Origin: Alloalcanivorax dieselolei B5
GTDB taxonomy: Bacteria; Pseudomonadota; Gammaproteobacteria; Pseudomonadales; Alcanivoracaceae
Direction of reading: 5' to 3'
Assembly: GCF_000300005.1 (NCBI RefSeq)
Contig: NC_018691.1
Span: forward strand, 1,178,001 to 1,242,000
Length of the DNA stretch: 64,000 bases
In this document: piece by piece, positions 8,672 through 17,802 of the stretch
How the letters are laid out: each line of letters starts with the position of its first letter
Position numbering within the stretch: the stretch's first letter is position 1
Position numbers and translations under genes: made by a program
The notes under the pieces: model-generated
Told to the model about the DNA's origin: nothing
Database searches by the model: none
Seen by the model: only the letters and a program-made list of their open reading frames with translations

Positions 8672-8706
8672 TACAGGGACGAATTCACGGCGTCCCTGTA
8701 TTTGTT
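8672..8706 (+). terminator. Rho-independent terminator of cynS
   Basis: TACAGGGACG, a 9-base loop and CGTCCCTGTA form a perfect 10-bp stem, followed by TTTGTT. It lies 46 bases after the cyanase stop and also faces corC on the other strand. Three copies of ACAGGGA occur at 8649, 8662 and 8673, the last being part of the stem. Confidence 0.75.
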
Positions 8707-8726
8707 CCTAAAGAGCGCGCCGCGGA

Positions 8727-9602
8727 TTACTCCGGTGATGCGTCCAGAGCCGGATCATCCTGCCGATGAGTGACCCGCAGCAAGCGGATGGTGCGGCCGT
8801 CCGCGCTTAACACGGTGAATTGGAACGGCCCCAGGTCGATGGACTCTTCGCGCCCGGGCAGGCGGCCGAAGGCGTGCATCACCAGACCGCCGATGGTGTC
8901 GAACTCCTCGTCGCTGAGCTCGCACTGAAAGTGTTCGTTGAAATCCTCGATCGGCGTCAGGGCCTTGACGGTGTGTTCGCCGTTCTCCAGATCCTTGATC
9001 AGGTAATCGTCTTCCTCGATGTCGTGCTCATCCTCGATCTCGCCGACGATCTGTTCCAGCACGTCCTCGATGGTGACCAGGCCGGCGATGCCGCCGTACT
9101 CGTTGACCACGATGGCCATGTGATTCTTGGTGATGCGGAATTCCCGCAGCAGCGAATCCAGGCGCTTGGACTCGGGGACCACCATGGCGGAGCGCACGTG
9201 ATCCTTGATCTGGAAGCGCTCCATGCGGGCCGGCTCCAGAATCAGCGCCAGCAGATCCTTGGCCAGCAGGATACCAATGACTTCGTCCGGATCGTCGCCG
9301 ATGACCGGGAAGCGGCTGTGGGCGCATTCGATGATGGTGGGCAGGAAATCGCGGGGGTCGCTGCTGGCACGGATGCTGACCATCTGCGTGCGAGGGATGA
9401 GAATCTCCCGGACCTGCATGTCGCTGACGCCGATAGCGCCTTCGATGATGCCAAGCGTGTCACCGTCAATGACGTGACTGTCGCGCATGGAGCGCATCAG
9501 ATCCAGCAATTCCTCCCGGGAGCCGGGAGTGGAAGTGAAGAACTGGCCAACGCGCTCCAACCAACTTCGACCGTTGTTCTGGTCTGAATAGTCGTCCGAC
9601 AT
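8727..9602 (-). CDS. corC: CorC/YbeX-family CBS-domain protein
   Basis: A 291-residue soluble protein, close to the E. coli YbeX length of about 292. It has tandem CBS domains (from IPRTQMVSIRASS through the segment GGIAGLVTIEDVLEQIVGEI) and a C-terminal CorC_HlyC domain containing DEEFDTIGGLVMHAFGRLP. CorC/YbeX is tied to Mg2+/Co2+ efflux and, in E. coli, to ribosome metabolism alongside YbeY. A GGAG site stands 11 bases upstream. It follows ybeY by 47 bases, the conserved order ybeZ-ybeY-ybeX. Confidence 0.93.
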   Translation of the reverse strand: MSDDYSDQNNGRSWLERVGQFFTSTPGSREELLDLMRSMRDSHVIDGDTLGIIEGAIGVSDMQVREILIPRTQMVSIRASSDPRDFLPTIIECAHSRFPVIGDDPDEVIGILLAKDLLALILEPARMERFQIKDHVRSAMVVPESKRLDSLLREFRITKNHMAIVVNEYGGIAGLVTIEDVLEQIVGEIEDEHDIEEDDYLIKDLENGEHTVKALTPIEDFNEHFQCELSDEEFDTIGGLVMHAFGRLPGREESIDLGPFQFTVLSADGRTIRLLRVTHRQDDPALDASPE

Positions 9603-9649
9603 CAGGGGTAATGCTCCATGTTATGGTTTCGATGTTATCGGTTTGTGAA

Positions 9650-10138
9650 TTATGGGGGCAACGAGTTATACGGATCCGGAAAGCCCTGGCCGGCAAGCGC
9701 GAGGATCTCCAGGGACTCCATCTGTTCGGCGTCGTCGTCGTCGATATGATCGTAACCCAGCAGATGGAGTACGCCGTGGACGACCATATGCGCCCAGTGC
9801 GCTTCCACGGTTTTGTTTTGTTCGGCGGCCTCGCGCCGGACCACGTCCGCGCAAATAATAATATCCCCCAGCAGCGGGGCGATGGCGTCATCGGGCAGGC
9901 CTTCGGGCATATCGAAGGGGAAGGACAACACATTGGTGGGTTTGTCCTTGCCCCGGTAGTCACGGTTGAGAATGCGGATTTCCTCGTCGTCGACGATCCG
10001 CAGAGTGATATCCCCGACCACGCCGCCGGCTGCTTCCGCGGCGGCCAGAGTCCAGCGGTGCAAGTCGCTTTCGTCCGGTGCGTCCGGGGCATCCGTGGCC
10101 CACTGGATATCAACGGTTGGGGTCGGTATTCCGTTCAT
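9650..10138 (-). CDS. ybeY: Endoribonuclease YbeY, rRNA maturation factor
   Basis: A 162-residue metal-dependent RNase for 16S rRNA maturation and ribosome quality control. The zinc signature HGVLHLLGYDH is intact near the C-terminus. I begin at 10138 (MNGIPTPTVD) because the frame upstream to 10228 lies inside the ybeZ gene and has no family resemblance. The chosen start still overlaps the 3' end of ybeZ by 29 bases, which suggests translational coupling. Confidence 0.94.
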   Translation of the reverse strand: MNGIPTPTVDIQWATDAPDAPDESDLHRWTLAAAEAAGGVVGDITLRIVDDEEIRILNRDYRGKDKPTNVLSFPFDMPEGLPDDAIAPLLGDIIICADVVRREAAEQNKTVEAHWAHMVVHGVLHLLGYDHIDDDDAEQMESLEILALAGQGFPDPYNSLPP

Positions 10139-11099
10139 GACGGTCGTAAGCTTCCACGATACGTTGGACCAGCGGGTGGCGAACCACGTCGCGGCTGTCG
10201 AAACGGGTGACGCCGATGTCCTGTTCATCGGCCAGCACTTCGAGGGCGTTGACCAGCCCCGAGCGCTGGTGGCGCGGCAGGTCCACCTGGGTCACGTCAC
10301 CGGTGATCACCGCCCGGGAACCGAAGCCGATCCGGGTCAGGAACATTTTCATCTGTTCCGGTGTGGTGTTCTGGGCTTCGTCCAGGATCACGAAACTGCC
10401 GTTCAGCGTGCGTCCACGCATGTACGCCAGTGGCGCCACTTCGATGACGTTGCGATCCATCAGTTTGGCCACGTTTTCGAATCCCAGCATTTCATAGAGG
10501 GCGTCGTAAAGCGGGCGCAGGTAAGGATCGATTTTCTCCGCCAGATCCCCGGGCAGAAAACCCAGTTTCTCGCCCGCCTCCACCGCCGGCCGTACCAGCA
10601 GAATACGCCGGATCTCGGCACGCTCCATGGCGTCCACGGCGCAGGCCACCGCCAGCCAGGTCTTGCCGGTGCCGGCCGGGCCGATGCCGAAATTGATGTC
10701 GTGACGGCGGATATTGCGCACGTACTCGCGCTGATGGGCACCACGCGGCCGGATACGGGCGCGTTTTGTGCGGATCACCATCTCGTCACTGGGGAAGGCC
10801 ACGGTATTGTCCAGCTTGTCGGTCAGACCGGATTGCTGCAGGTGCAAATGGACCAGCTCCGGCGTGATGTCGGTGCCGTCCACGGTTTGATCGTAGAGAT
10901 CGTGCAGAACGGAACTGGCGGCTTTTACCGAGCGTTCGTCACCGGACAGATGAAATTCATTGCCACGATTGTGGATATCCACGCTCAGGCGTTTGGCGAT
11001 CTGCTTGATGTGCTCGTCCAGTCGGCCACAGAGATTGGCGAGCCGCTGGGAATCGTAGGGTTCGAGACGGAGTTTCTGGGAAGCGAGTGGTGTGTCCAA
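10110..11099 (-). CDS. ybeZ: PhoH-like ATPase YbeZ
   Basis: A cytosolic P-loop ATPase, about 329 residues, that works with YbeY. Walker A is GPAGTGKTWLAVACA, and the Walker B region is VILDEAQNTTPEQMKMFL. The N-terminal KH-like part (LEPYDSQRLANLCGRLDEH) matches YbeZ. The start is uncertain. No ATG precedes the conserved region, so I take a TTG at 11099, where the family N-terminus begins. A GTG at 11195 would add 32 residues with no family match. The gene immediately upstream on this strand is cysA, where miaB would be expected. Confidence 0.92.
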   Translation of the reverse strand: MDTPLASQKLRLEPYDSQRLANLCGRLDEHIKQIAKRLSVDIHNRGNEFHLSGDERSVKAASSVLHDLYDQTVDGTDITPELVHLHLQQSGLTDKLDNTVAFPSDEMVIRTKRARIRPRGAHQREYVRNIRRHDINFGIGPAGTGKTWLAVACAVDAMERAEIRRILLVRPAVEAGEKLGFLPGDLAEKIDPYLRPLYDALYEMLGFENVAKLMDRNVIEVAPLAYMRGRTLNGSFVILDEAQNTTPEQMKMFLTRIGFGSRAVITGDVTQVDLPRHQRSGLVNALEVLADEQDIGVTRFDSRDVVRHPLVQRIVEAYDRHERNTDPNR

Positions 11100-11185
11100 G
11101 TTGGGAAGCGAGGCCCCGCGGGCGGTTGCGATGGATTCAGCATACCCCGAAAAGTGCTTTCGGGGGAAGATTTCCCGGCACTGTA

Positions 11186-11207
11186 GCCTGCCCACCGGGG
11201 GGCAGGC
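11186..11207 (-). terminator. Hairpin downstream of cysA
   Basis: GCCTGCCC and GGGCAGGC form an 8-bp stem with a 6-base loop, ten bases after the cysA stop. No U-tract follows, so it may be a weak terminator or an mRNA 3' end stabiliser that separates the sulfate importer from ybeZ. Confidence 0.4.
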
Positions 11208-11216
11208 AAGAGGGGC

Positions 11217-12311
11217 TCAGGCCGGCGCCACCTGGGGGCCCAGATCACCGTCGCAGGTGACCGTTTGCAGCCGCCGGGGCAGCAGGAACAAGGCGGGCTG
11301 CCGGTCAGGCTGGAGCGCGTCCCAGCGCACCCGGTCCAGCTCCACTTCAAGCACTTCCGCGCCCCAGCCCTGGGGTTCCAGCTCCACCGTCACGGTGCCG
11401 CCGAACACGCTGCGTCCGGCCACTCGTACCGGCAAATGAGCGGCCTCGGTGGGCGCCGCCGCCAGATCCGCTTCGTGGGGGCGCAGATAGAGCGTGAGGG
11501 CGCCGTCCGGGCAGGCGCCCTGGGTATCGAGACGCAGAAAAGCGTCGCCGGAGCGCCAGTTATGGCCATCGTAGAGCCCTTCCAGGCTGTTGATGTGGCC
11601 GAGGAAATCAAATACGAAGCGGCTGGCCGGCTGCTCGTACACCTGCAGCGGCGACCCCATCTGTTCCACCCGGCCCTGGCTCATCACCACCACCTTGTCG
11701 GAGACCTCCATGGCCTCTTCCTGGTCATGGGTGACGAAGATGCTGGTCACCGAGATCTGCTCGTGCAGGCGCCGCAGCCAACGGCGCAAATCCTTGCGCA
11801 CCTTGGCGTCCAGCGCGCCGAACGGCTCGTCCAGCAGCAGCACCTCCGGTTTCAGCGCCAGCGCCCGGGCCAGCGCCACCCGTTGCTTCTGGCCGCCGGA
11901 CAGTTGCGCGGGGTAACGCCCGGCCAGATTGTCCAGTTGTACCAGACTCAGCAATTCCCGCACGCGGTCACGGATGTCCCTGCGCGAGGGGCGCTCGGCG
12001 CGCGGTAACAGGCGCAGTCCGAAGGCAATATTGTCGGCCACGGTGAGGTGTCGAAACAGGGCATATTGCTGGAATACGAACCCGACGCGGCGGCGGCGTG
12101 CGTCCAGATGAGTGACGTCCTCGTTATTGAACAGCACCCGCCCGCCGTCCGCCTGTTCCAGGCCGGCGATGATCCGCAGCAGCGTGGTCTTGCCGGAACC
12201 GGACGGTCCCAGCAGCCCCACCAACTGGTTGGTGGGCACGTCCAGGGAGATGTCGTGCAAGGCGGTGAAGGCGCCGAAGGATTTGCGGATGTTCTCGACC
12301 TGAATGCTCAC
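11217..12311 (-). CDS. cysA: Sulfate/thiosulfate ABC transporter ATP-binding protein
   Basis: A 364-residue ATPase on the inner face of the membrane that drives the CysTW channel. It shows Walker [13 protein letters not shown], the ABC signature [15 protein letters not shown], Walker [14 protein letters not shown] and the switch His in [12 protein letters not shown] CysA-type regulatory C-terminus follows. I choose the GTG at 12311 ([11 protein letters not shown]) with AAGGA upstream; the longer frame to 12344 would overlap cysW. It is the last gene of sbp-cysT-cysW-cysA. Confidence 0.94.
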   Translation of the reverse strand: MSIQVENIRKSFGAFTALHDISLDVPTNQLVGLLGPSGSGKTTLLRIIAGLEQADGGRVLFNNEDVTHLDARRRRVGFVFQQYALFRHLTVADNIAFGLRLLPRAERPSRRDIRDRVRELLSLVQLDNLAGRYPAQLSGGQKQRVALARALALKPEVLLLDEPFGALDAKVRKDLRRWLRRLHEQISVTSIFVTHDQEEAMEVSDKVVVMSQGRVEQMGSPLQVYEQPASRFVFDFLGHINSLEGLYDGHNWRSGDAFLRLDTQGACPDGALTLYLRPHEADLAAAPTEAAHLPVRVAGRSVFGGTVTVELEPQGWGAEVLEVELDRVRWDALQPDRQPALFLLPRRLQTVTCDGDLGPQVAPA

Positions 12312-12325
12312 TTTCTGGCTTTCCT

Positions 12326-13141
12326 TTAAACGCGTTGACGCCATTCCAGCACGGTTTTCAGCAACAAGGTGATCAGGGCCATGGCGGCCAGCAGCCCGGC
12401 GGCGGTGAAAGCGCCGACGGTGTTGTAATCCTCATGCAGCATCTGAATCAGCAGCGGCAGGGTCAAGGTCTCGCCGCGAATCAGGCCGGACACCACGCTG
12501 ACCGCGCCGAATTCCCCCACCGCCCGGGCGTTGGTCAAGATCACCCCGTACAGTAGCGCCCAACGGATCTTCGGCAGGGTAACGTACCAGAACACCTGCC
12601 AGCCGGAGGCACCCATCAGTACCGCGGCTTCCTCTTCCTCCGGGCCCTGGGACTGCATCAGGGGAATCAATACCCGGGCCACATAGGGGCAGGACACAAA
12701 AATAGTGACCATGACCATACCCGGAAGAGCGAACATCAGTTGCACGTCGATGTCCGCGAGCCACCCCCCGAGTAGTCCCTGGCTGCCATACACCACCAGG
12801 TAACAGAGACCGGCCACCACCGGTGACATGGCGAAGGGGATATCGATCAGGGTGGTCAACAGCTTGCGACCGCGGAATTCAAAGCGGGTTACGCACCAGG
12901 CCAACAGGATGCCGAACACCAGATTGACCGGCACGGTAATCAGTGCCACCACCACGGTGAGACGGATCGCGTGACCCATGTCGTTGCTGGTCAACGCCTC
13001 CAGGACCGGGGCCAGACCATGGGCGAAGGCCTGATGCAGAATCAACAGCAGCGGCAATACCAGCATCAGGATGACGGTGGCGAAAGCGGCGGCGATCAAC
13101 AGCCATTGATGTGCGTGTCGTGGCATGCGAGTTCCCGTCAC
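12326..13141 (-). CDS. cysW: Sulfate ABC transporter permease CysW
   Basis: A 271-residue inner-membrane permease with about six helices. The ABC-permease coupling loop is visible as [23 protein letters not shown] (written here as its core, [13 protein letters not shown]). The start is a GTG whose codon overlaps the cysT stop (GTGA); an ATG five codons later (13126) is the alternative. It pairs with CysT to form the channel. Confidence 0.93.
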   Translation of the reverse strand: MTGTRMPRHAHQWLLIAAAFATVILMLVLPLLLILHQAFAHGLAPVLEALTSNDMGHAIRLTVVVALITVPVNLVFGILLAWCVTRFEFRGRKLLTTLIDIPFAMSPVVAGLCYLVVYGSQGLLGGWLADIDVQLMFALPGMVMVTIFVSCPYVARVLIPLMQSQGPEEEEAAVLMGASGWQVFWYVTLPKIRWALLYGVILTNARAVGEFGAVSVVSGLIRGETLTLPLLIQMLHEDYNTVGAFTAAGLLAAMALITLLLKTVLEWRQRV

Positions 13142-13977
13142 AGTCCGTGCCAGCGTTTCACCAGCCGGGCCTGCAATCCCTGAATACCGAACAGCAATAC
13201 CAGGGAGGCCAGCAGAATTATCGAGGCTAGAGCGCTGGCGGCGGCGAAGTCGTACTCTTCCAGGCGGATATTCACCAGCAGCGACACGATCTCGGTCTCG
13301 TACGGCAGGTTGCCGGCAATGAAGATGACGCCGCCGTATTCACCCAGGCTGCGGGTGAAGGCCAGGCCGGTGCCGGTGAGCAGAGCCGGCATCACCTGGG
13401 CCAGTATCACCTTGCGGAACGAGGCCAGCGGTGAGGCGCCCAGGGTGGCGGCGGCCTCTTCCAGATCCGGGGTAAGGTCTTCCAGTACCGGCTGTACCGC
13501 CCGCACCACAAAGGGCAGACTGGTGAAGCTCATGGCAATCATGATACCGACCCAGGTATAGGACACCTGGATGCCGGCCAAGCTGAACCATTGACCGAGC
13601 CAGCCGTTATCGGCGAACAAAGCGGCCAGAGTCAGGCCGGCCACCGCCGTGGGCAGAGCGAACGGCAGATCCACCAGCGCGTCCATCAGCCGCCGGCCGG
13701 GAAAGCGATAGCGGGTGATCACCCAGGCCAGCAGCAGGCCGACAATGGCGTTGATGACGCTGGCGCCGGCGGCGGAAAGCACCGTGACCTTGAAACTGGC
13801 GATGCTGCGCGGATGGCTGATCACCCCCCAATAGCTGTCCCAGCCCATGCCGGCCACATGCATGGCCAGCCCGGACAGAGGCAGCAGGATCACCAGGCAG
13901 ATAAACAGCACGCTCAGCGAAAAGCTGAGCGTGAAACCTGGCAGAACCGAGTGGCGGGTGCGCAGCAGAGCGATCAA
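13138..13977 (-). CDS. cysT: Sulfate ABC transporter permease CysT
   Basis: A 279-residue inner-membrane permease with the coupling loop LEEAAATLGASPLASFRKV and the CysT-type segment PFALPTAVAGLTLAALF. The start appears to be TTG, directly after the sbp stop (TAA TTG), with no clear ribosome site, so re-initiation after sbp is likely. It overlaps cysW by four bases at its end. Confidence 0.93.
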   Translation of the reverse strand: MIALLRTRHSVLPGFTLSFSLSVLFICLVILLPLSGLAMHVAGMGWDSYWGVISHPRSIASFKVTVLSAAGASVINAIVGLLLAWVITRYRFPGRRLMDALVDLPFALPTAVAGLTLAALFADNGWLGQWFSLAGIQVSYTWVGIMIAMSFTSLPFVVRAVQPVLEDLTPDLEEAAATLGASPLASFRKVILAQVMPALLTGTGLAFTRSLGEYGGVIFIAGNLPYETEIVSLLVNIRLEEYDFAAASALASIILLASLVLLFGIQGLQARLVKRWHGL

Positions 13978-14979
13978 TTAACGCAGGCTCCGCGCCTGGG
14001 CTTGCAGCTTGTCGAGCATGCCGCCGGAAGCGAAATGTTGATCGGTCACGTTTTCCCAGGAGCCAAAGTAGTCTTCCACCTTGAGCAGTTTCACCGGCGG
14101 GAAACGGTCGGCGGTTTCCTCGACGACCTTCTCGTTGTGCACACGGTAGTTGAAGGACGCCAGCAGCCGCTGGATCTCTTCGCTGTAGAGGAAGTCCAGA
14201 TAGGCGGTGGCCACCTTGCGGGTCCCTTTCTCGTCCACCACTTTGTCCACCACGGTGACCGGGAACTCGGCCAGGATCGAGGTCTTCGGCACCACCACTT
14301 CATAGTCGCCAGTGCCGTATTCCTTGCGGATGTTGTTCACCTCGGACTCGAAGCTGATCAGCACGTCACCGATTTCGCGCTCGGCGAAGGTGACGGTGGC
14401 GGCGCGGCCACCGGAGTCGAACACCGACACATTGGACAGGAAGCGGGCCATGTAGTCCTTGACCTTGTCCTCGTCACCGTCAAAGCGTTCCACCGCGCTC
14501 ATCCAGGCGGCCAGATAGGTGTAGCGGCCGTTGCCGGAGGTCTTCGGATTGGGGAACACCACATCGACGTCGTCCCGGGCCAGATCGGCCCAGCCCTGGA
14601 TGTTCTTCGGGTTGCCCTTGCGCACCAGGAAGGCGGTGGTGGAGTAGTAGGGGCTGGAGTTGTTCGGCAGGCGCTGATTCCAGTCCGCCGGAATCAGATT
14701 GCCCAGATCGTGCAGGACATTGACGTCGGTGACCTGGTTGAAGGTCACCACATCGGCCTTCAGACCCTGCAGGATGGCGCGGGCCTGCTTGGAGGAACCG
14801 GCGTGGGACTGCTTGATGGTGACGTCCTCGCCGGTCTCCGCCTTCCAATGCTCCTGGAATTTCGGGTTGATGGCGGCGAACAGTTCCCGGGCGATGTCGT
14901 AGGAACTGTTCAACAGGGTTTGTTGCGCGGTTCCCAGCGAGGCCAGGGACAGCAGGACGGCGGTCAGCAAGACGCGCAT
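13978..14979 (-). CDS. sbp: Periplasmic sulfate-binding protein
   Basis: A 333-residue solute-binding protein with a short signal peptide ([20 protein letters not shown]). Family motifs include [39 protein letters not shown] and [14 protein letters not shown]. It captures sulfate, or thiosulfate, for CysTWA. AAGGAG sits six bases before the ATG. It is the first gene of the importer operon, and an inverted repeat upstream suggests regulation by sulfur supply. Confidence 0.94.
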   Translation of the reverse strand: MRVLLTAVLLSLASLGTAQQTLLNSSYDIARELFAAINPKFQEHWKAETGEDVTIKQSHAGSSKQARAILQGLKADVVTFNQVTDVNVLHDLGNLIPADWNQRLPNNSSPYYSTTAFLVRKGNPKNIQGWADLARDDVDVVFPNPKTSGNGRYTYLAAWMSAVERFDGDEDKVKDYMARFLSNVSVFDSGGRAATVTFAEREIGDVLISFESEVNNIRKEYGTGDYEVVVPKTSILAEFPVTVVDKVVDEKGTRKVATAYLDFLYSEEIQRLLASFNYRVHNEKVVEETADRFPPVKLLKVEDYFGSWENVTDQHFASGGMLDKLQAQARSLR

Positions 14980-15020
14980 CTTCGGCTCCTTGAATGGTGA
15001 GTCATAAAGGGCTCATTTTA

Positions 15021-15079
15021 TATAACCAATCCTGAGGTTAAAGGGGCTTGGTTATACCAAATTGCCATTCGCATATGCG
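15021..15079 (-). promoter_or_regulatory. Operator candidate upstream of sbp
   Basis: TATAACCAA at 15021-15029 and TTGGTTATA at 15048-15056 form a perfect 9-bp inverted repeat with an 18-base spacer, 42 bases upstream of sbp. A separate perfect palindrome, CGCATATGCG, lies at 15070-15079. The AT-rich TATATAAAAT on the minus strand, overlapping the left arm, could serve as a -10. Sulfate importers are commonly controlled by the LysR-type protein CysB; assigning this site to CysB is inference. Confidence 0.45.
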
Positions 15080-15115
15080 TTTAAGCGTATCCGGTGCTGT
15101 TCAGCCCCCCAGGGA

Positions 15116-16453
15116 TCACTCCACCCGCCGGTAGTCGGTGCCGCGCAGGGAGTTGGGCAGCGCTTCCTGGATGGTCAGGTCCACGAACTGGCCGATCAGG
15201 TCCAGTTCATCGGTCTGGAAGTTCACCACCCGATTGTTTTCGGTACGGCCCTTGAGCTGGCCGGGATCCTTCTTGGAGAAGCCGTCCACCAGGATACGCT
15301 GGGTGCTGCCCACCATCTTGCGGGAGATGTCCTGGGTATTCTGGGCGATCCGCTGTTGCAGCAGGCGCAGGCGCTCCTTCTTCACCGCCATGGGCACATC
15401 ATCGGGCAGGTCCGCCGCGGGGGTGCCGGGGCGGGCGCTGTAGATGAAGCTGAAGGAATTGTCGAAGCCGATATCCGCGATCAGGTTCATGGTGGCTTCG
15501 AAGTCGGCGTCGGTTTCGCCGGGGAAGCCGATGATGAAATCCGAGCTGTAGGAGATATCCGGACGGATACGCCGTAATTTGCGCAGCTTGGCCTTGTACT
15601 CCAGCACCGTGTGGTTGCGCTTCATCAGCGCCAGCACACGGTCGGAACCGGATTGCACCGGCAGATGCAGGTGGCTGACCAGTTCCGGCACCTCCTCGTA
15701 CACCTGGATCAGGGCGTCGGAGAACTCCACCGGATGGCTGGTGGTGTAGCGGATGCGGTCGATGCCGTCGATATCCCGGATCAGCAGCAGCAGGTCGGCG
15801 AAGTCCAGGATCTCACCATTGGCGCCCGGGCCCCGGTAGGCGTTGACGTTCTGGCCCAGCAGGTTGACTTCGCGCACGCCCAGATCCGCCAGATGGCGGA
15901 TTTCATCCAGCACCGGACGCACCGGCCGGCTGACTTCCTCGCCACGGGTGTAGGGCACCACGCAGAACGAGCAGTATTTGGAGCAGCCTTCCATGATCGA
16001 GACGAACGCCGAGGGGCCGTCCACGCTGGGCTCGGGCAGACGGTCGAACTTTTCGATCTCCGGGAAGGTCACATCGATGGCCAGTTCCCGGGTGGTGGCC
16101 GCCTGCTGGATCAACCCGGGCAGGCGGTGCAGGGTCTGCGGGCCGAAGACCACATCCACATAGGGCGCCCGATCACGGATTGCCTCGCCTTCCTGACTGG
16201 CCACGCAGCCGCCGACGCCGATGATCAGGTCCGGCTTGCGCTCCTTGAGCTGCTTCCAGCGGCCCAGTTGGTGGAACACCTTTTCCTGGGCCTTCTCGCG
16301 GATCGAGCAGGTATTGAGCAGCAGCACATCCGCTTCGTCCGCGTTGTCGGTGGGCTCCAGGCCATGACTGGATTCCAGCAAATCCGCCATGCGCGACGAG
16401 TCGTACTCGTTCATCTGGCAGCCGTGGGTCTGAATAAACAGCTTGCGTGCCAT
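15116..16453 (-). CDS. miaB: tRNA-2-methylthio-N6-dimethylallyladenosine synthase MiaB
   Basis: A 445-residue radical-SAM methylthiotransferase that modifies A37 of tRNAs. The N-terminal UPF0004 domain starts [15 protein letters not shown]. The radical-SAM cluster motif is [17 protein letters not shown] (CxxxCxxC), and a C-terminal TRAM domain follows. I start at 16453 (MARKLFIQ); the 17 extra residues of a longer frame are not conserved. In related genomes it is followed by ybeZ, but here sbp-cysTWA intervenes. Confidence 0.96.
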   Translation of the reverse strand: MARKLFIQTHGCQMNEYDSSRMADLLESSHGLEPTDNADEADVLLLNTCSIREKAQEKVFHQLGRWKQLKERKPDLIIGVGGCVASQEGEAIRDRAPYVDVVFGPQTLHRLPGLIQQAATTRELAIDVTFPEIEKFDRLPEPSVDGPSAFVSIMEGCSKYCSFCVVPYTRGEEVSRPVRPVLDEIRHLADLGVREVNLLGQNVNAYRGPGANGEILDFADLLLLIRDIDGIDRIRYTTSHPVEFSDALIQVYEEVPELVSHLHLPVQSGSDRVLALMKRNHTVLEYKAKLRKLRRIRPDISYSSDFIIGFPGETDADFEATMNLIADIGFDNSFSFIYSARPGTPAADLPDDVPMAVKKERLRLLQQRIAQNTQDISRKMVGSTQRILVDGFSKKDPGQLKGRTENNRVVNFQTDELDLIGQFVDLTIQEALPNSLRGTDYRRVE

Positions 16454-16572
16454 GGGTCGCTCAACCGTGGTTGTGGATCGGTCCGGTGCGTCATTTTGCC
16501 GCATCGGGGTGTGCCGGGCGCCGTAATGGACTACAACGGGCCGCGACCGGCACTCCGGGAAAATGGGCGCGA

Positions 16573-16602
16573 ATTATACCGCCGCCCTGGTCAAACTGCG
16601 AA
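16573..16602 (-). promoter_or_regulatory. Candidate miaB promoter
   Basis: On the minus strand a perfect -10 TATAAT occupies 16578-16573. Eighteen bases upstream is TTCGCA (16602-16597), a four-of-six match to the -35. It would start miaB with a leader of about 110 bases. Confidence 0.4.
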
Positions 16603-16606
16603 CCAT

Positions 16607-16651
16607 CGCGGCTGTAAAATGGTGGCGGTAAAAATAGTGGCGGTAAAAATG
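16607..16651. repeat. Tandem array of three 15-bp units between miaB and sco
   Basis: Two nearly identical 15-bp units, GTGGCGGTAAAAATA (16622) and GTGGCGGTAAAAATG (16637), follow a diverged copy, CGCGGCTGTAAAATG (16607). They lie just upstream of the candidate miaB promoter and 115 bases before sco. The rest of the 312-base gap holds no gene I can support. Confidence 0.7.
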
Positions 16652-16765
16652 TCGGGCCGGGACTTGGTAACCGCGAGGTCGCGGGGGTATGGTCGCTGGG
16701 CGTCACCGCAAAGCCGGGCAAATCGGCCCGGGCGGCGTATAGATCATAAACAGGCTCTAACAGGT

Positions 16766-17359
16766 ATGAACAATAAAGACGGTTTCACAAGCGCATTCCT
16801 TTTCCGCATTCTGGTCGCCGGCGCCGCGCTGTTACTGGTGGCCTGTTCCGAGCCGGCCAGGGAATTACCGGTCAACACCCGTCTGGGCGGCGATTTCACC
16901 CTGACCGACCATAATGGGGAGCGGTTCAGCCTGTCATCCCTGAACGGCGAGGTGGTGATTCTGTTCTTCGGCTATACCCACTGCCCGGATATTTGTCCGG
17001 CGGTGCTGGCCCGCGTGTCCCAGGTGTACCGGAATCTGAAAGAGCAGGGGGCGGCGGACCGGGTGCAGCCGGTGTTCGTGACCTTCGACCCGGAACGGGA
17101 TACCGCGGAACATCTGCGCGAGTACCTGCCCTGGTTCAAAGCGGACATTATTGGTCTGACCGGTGACGTGCCGGCGATCCAGAAGGTGGCGGAACAGTAC
17201 GGGGTGGTGTTCATCAAAGAGGATGGAGACAGCGGGGAAGCGGACTTTACCCACAGTGACTATATCTACCTGTTGGACCAGCAGGGCCGGGTGCGCAAGG
17301 TGTATCCGGCGGATTTCAATATCGACGAGGTGGTAGCCGATGTTAAAACGCTTCTTTAG
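16766..17359 (+). CDS. SCO1/SenC-family copper chaperone lipoprotein
   Basis: A 197-residue protein that delivers copper to the CuA centre of cytochrome oxidase. A signal with lipobox LLVAC gives acylated Cys27. The thioredoxin-like fold has the copper ligands CPDIC (Cys73, Cys77) and His163 in DFTHSDYIYLL. I start at the ATG at 16766; an open frame continues far upstream, but that part is antisense to miaB and unlike the family. The gene overlaps the PCuAC gene by 20 bases, so the two are probably translated together. The oxidase genes themselves lie about 25 kb away. Confidence 0.93.
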   Translation: MNNKDGFTSAFLFRILVAGAALLLVACSEPARELPVNTRLGGDFTLTDHNGERFSLSSLNGEVVILFFGYTHCPDICPAVLARVSQVYRNLKEQGAADRVQPVFVTFDPERDTAEHLREYLPWFKADIIGLTGDVPAIQKVAEQYGVVFIKEDGDSGEADFTHSDYIYLLDQQGRVRKVYPADFNIDEVVADVKTLL

Positions 17360-17801
17360 TGCCGTGAGTAGTGCCATGACTAGTGCGGTGAGTGCCGTGC
17401 TGCTGGTGGCCGCCAGCGCCGGCGCCGTGGCGGATGTGCGTATCGAACAGGCCTGGCTGCGCGCGGTGCCGCCGGTATCGCCGTCCATGGCCGGTTATTT
17501 CGTGCTGGTGAACGATACCGATCAGCCGCTGGTGCTCACCGGCGCCAGCGCGGAATTCGCCGGCATGGCCATGTTGCACGACACCAGTACCGATGGTGAG
17601 GGCCGCCGCAGCATGTCCCATCTGAAAGAGGTCACCATCCCGGCCGGTAAGAGCCTGGCCTTTAGCCCCGGTGGCCGTCATCTGATGCTGATGAAAATGG
17701 ATTCGGTGCCGGCGGCGGGAGAGACCCCGAAGGTGTGTCTGGCCTTCCAGAATTATGCTGACCTGTGTGGCGCCTTCCAGGTGCGCCACAACGAGCCCTG
17801 A
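17340..17801 (+). CDS. Periplasmic copper chaperone PCu(A)C
   Basis: A 153-residue secreted protein with a signal peptide ending near ASAGAVADV. The PCuAC copper site is present as His (MLHDTS), then Met (RRSMSH), then after 21 residues HLM (GGRHLMLM). The H-to-M gap is 11 residues here, against about 10 in the usual motif. These proteins pass Cu(I) to SCO or directly to CuA. Its start lies inside sco, and the nuclease gene begins two bases after its stop. Confidence 0.92.
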   Translation: MLKRFFSAVSSAMTSAVSAVLLVAASAGAVADVRIEQAWLRAVPPVSPSMAGYFVLVNDTDQPLVLTGASAEFAGMAMLHDTSTDGEGRRSMSHLKEVTIPAGKSLAFSPGGRHLMLMKMDSVPAAGETPKVCLAFQNYADLCGAFQVRHNEP

Positions 17802-17802
17802 C

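Noticed and set aside
12312-12344. Longer N-terminus for CysA starting MASTRLKE
   Set aside because: It would overlap cysW and has no ribosome site, while GTG at 12311 matches the family start.
15611-16765. A long open frame on the plus strand joined to the SCO gene
   Set aside because: This part is antisense to miaB, which has clear radical-SAM motifs. The SCO family N-terminus and lipobox begin only at 16766.
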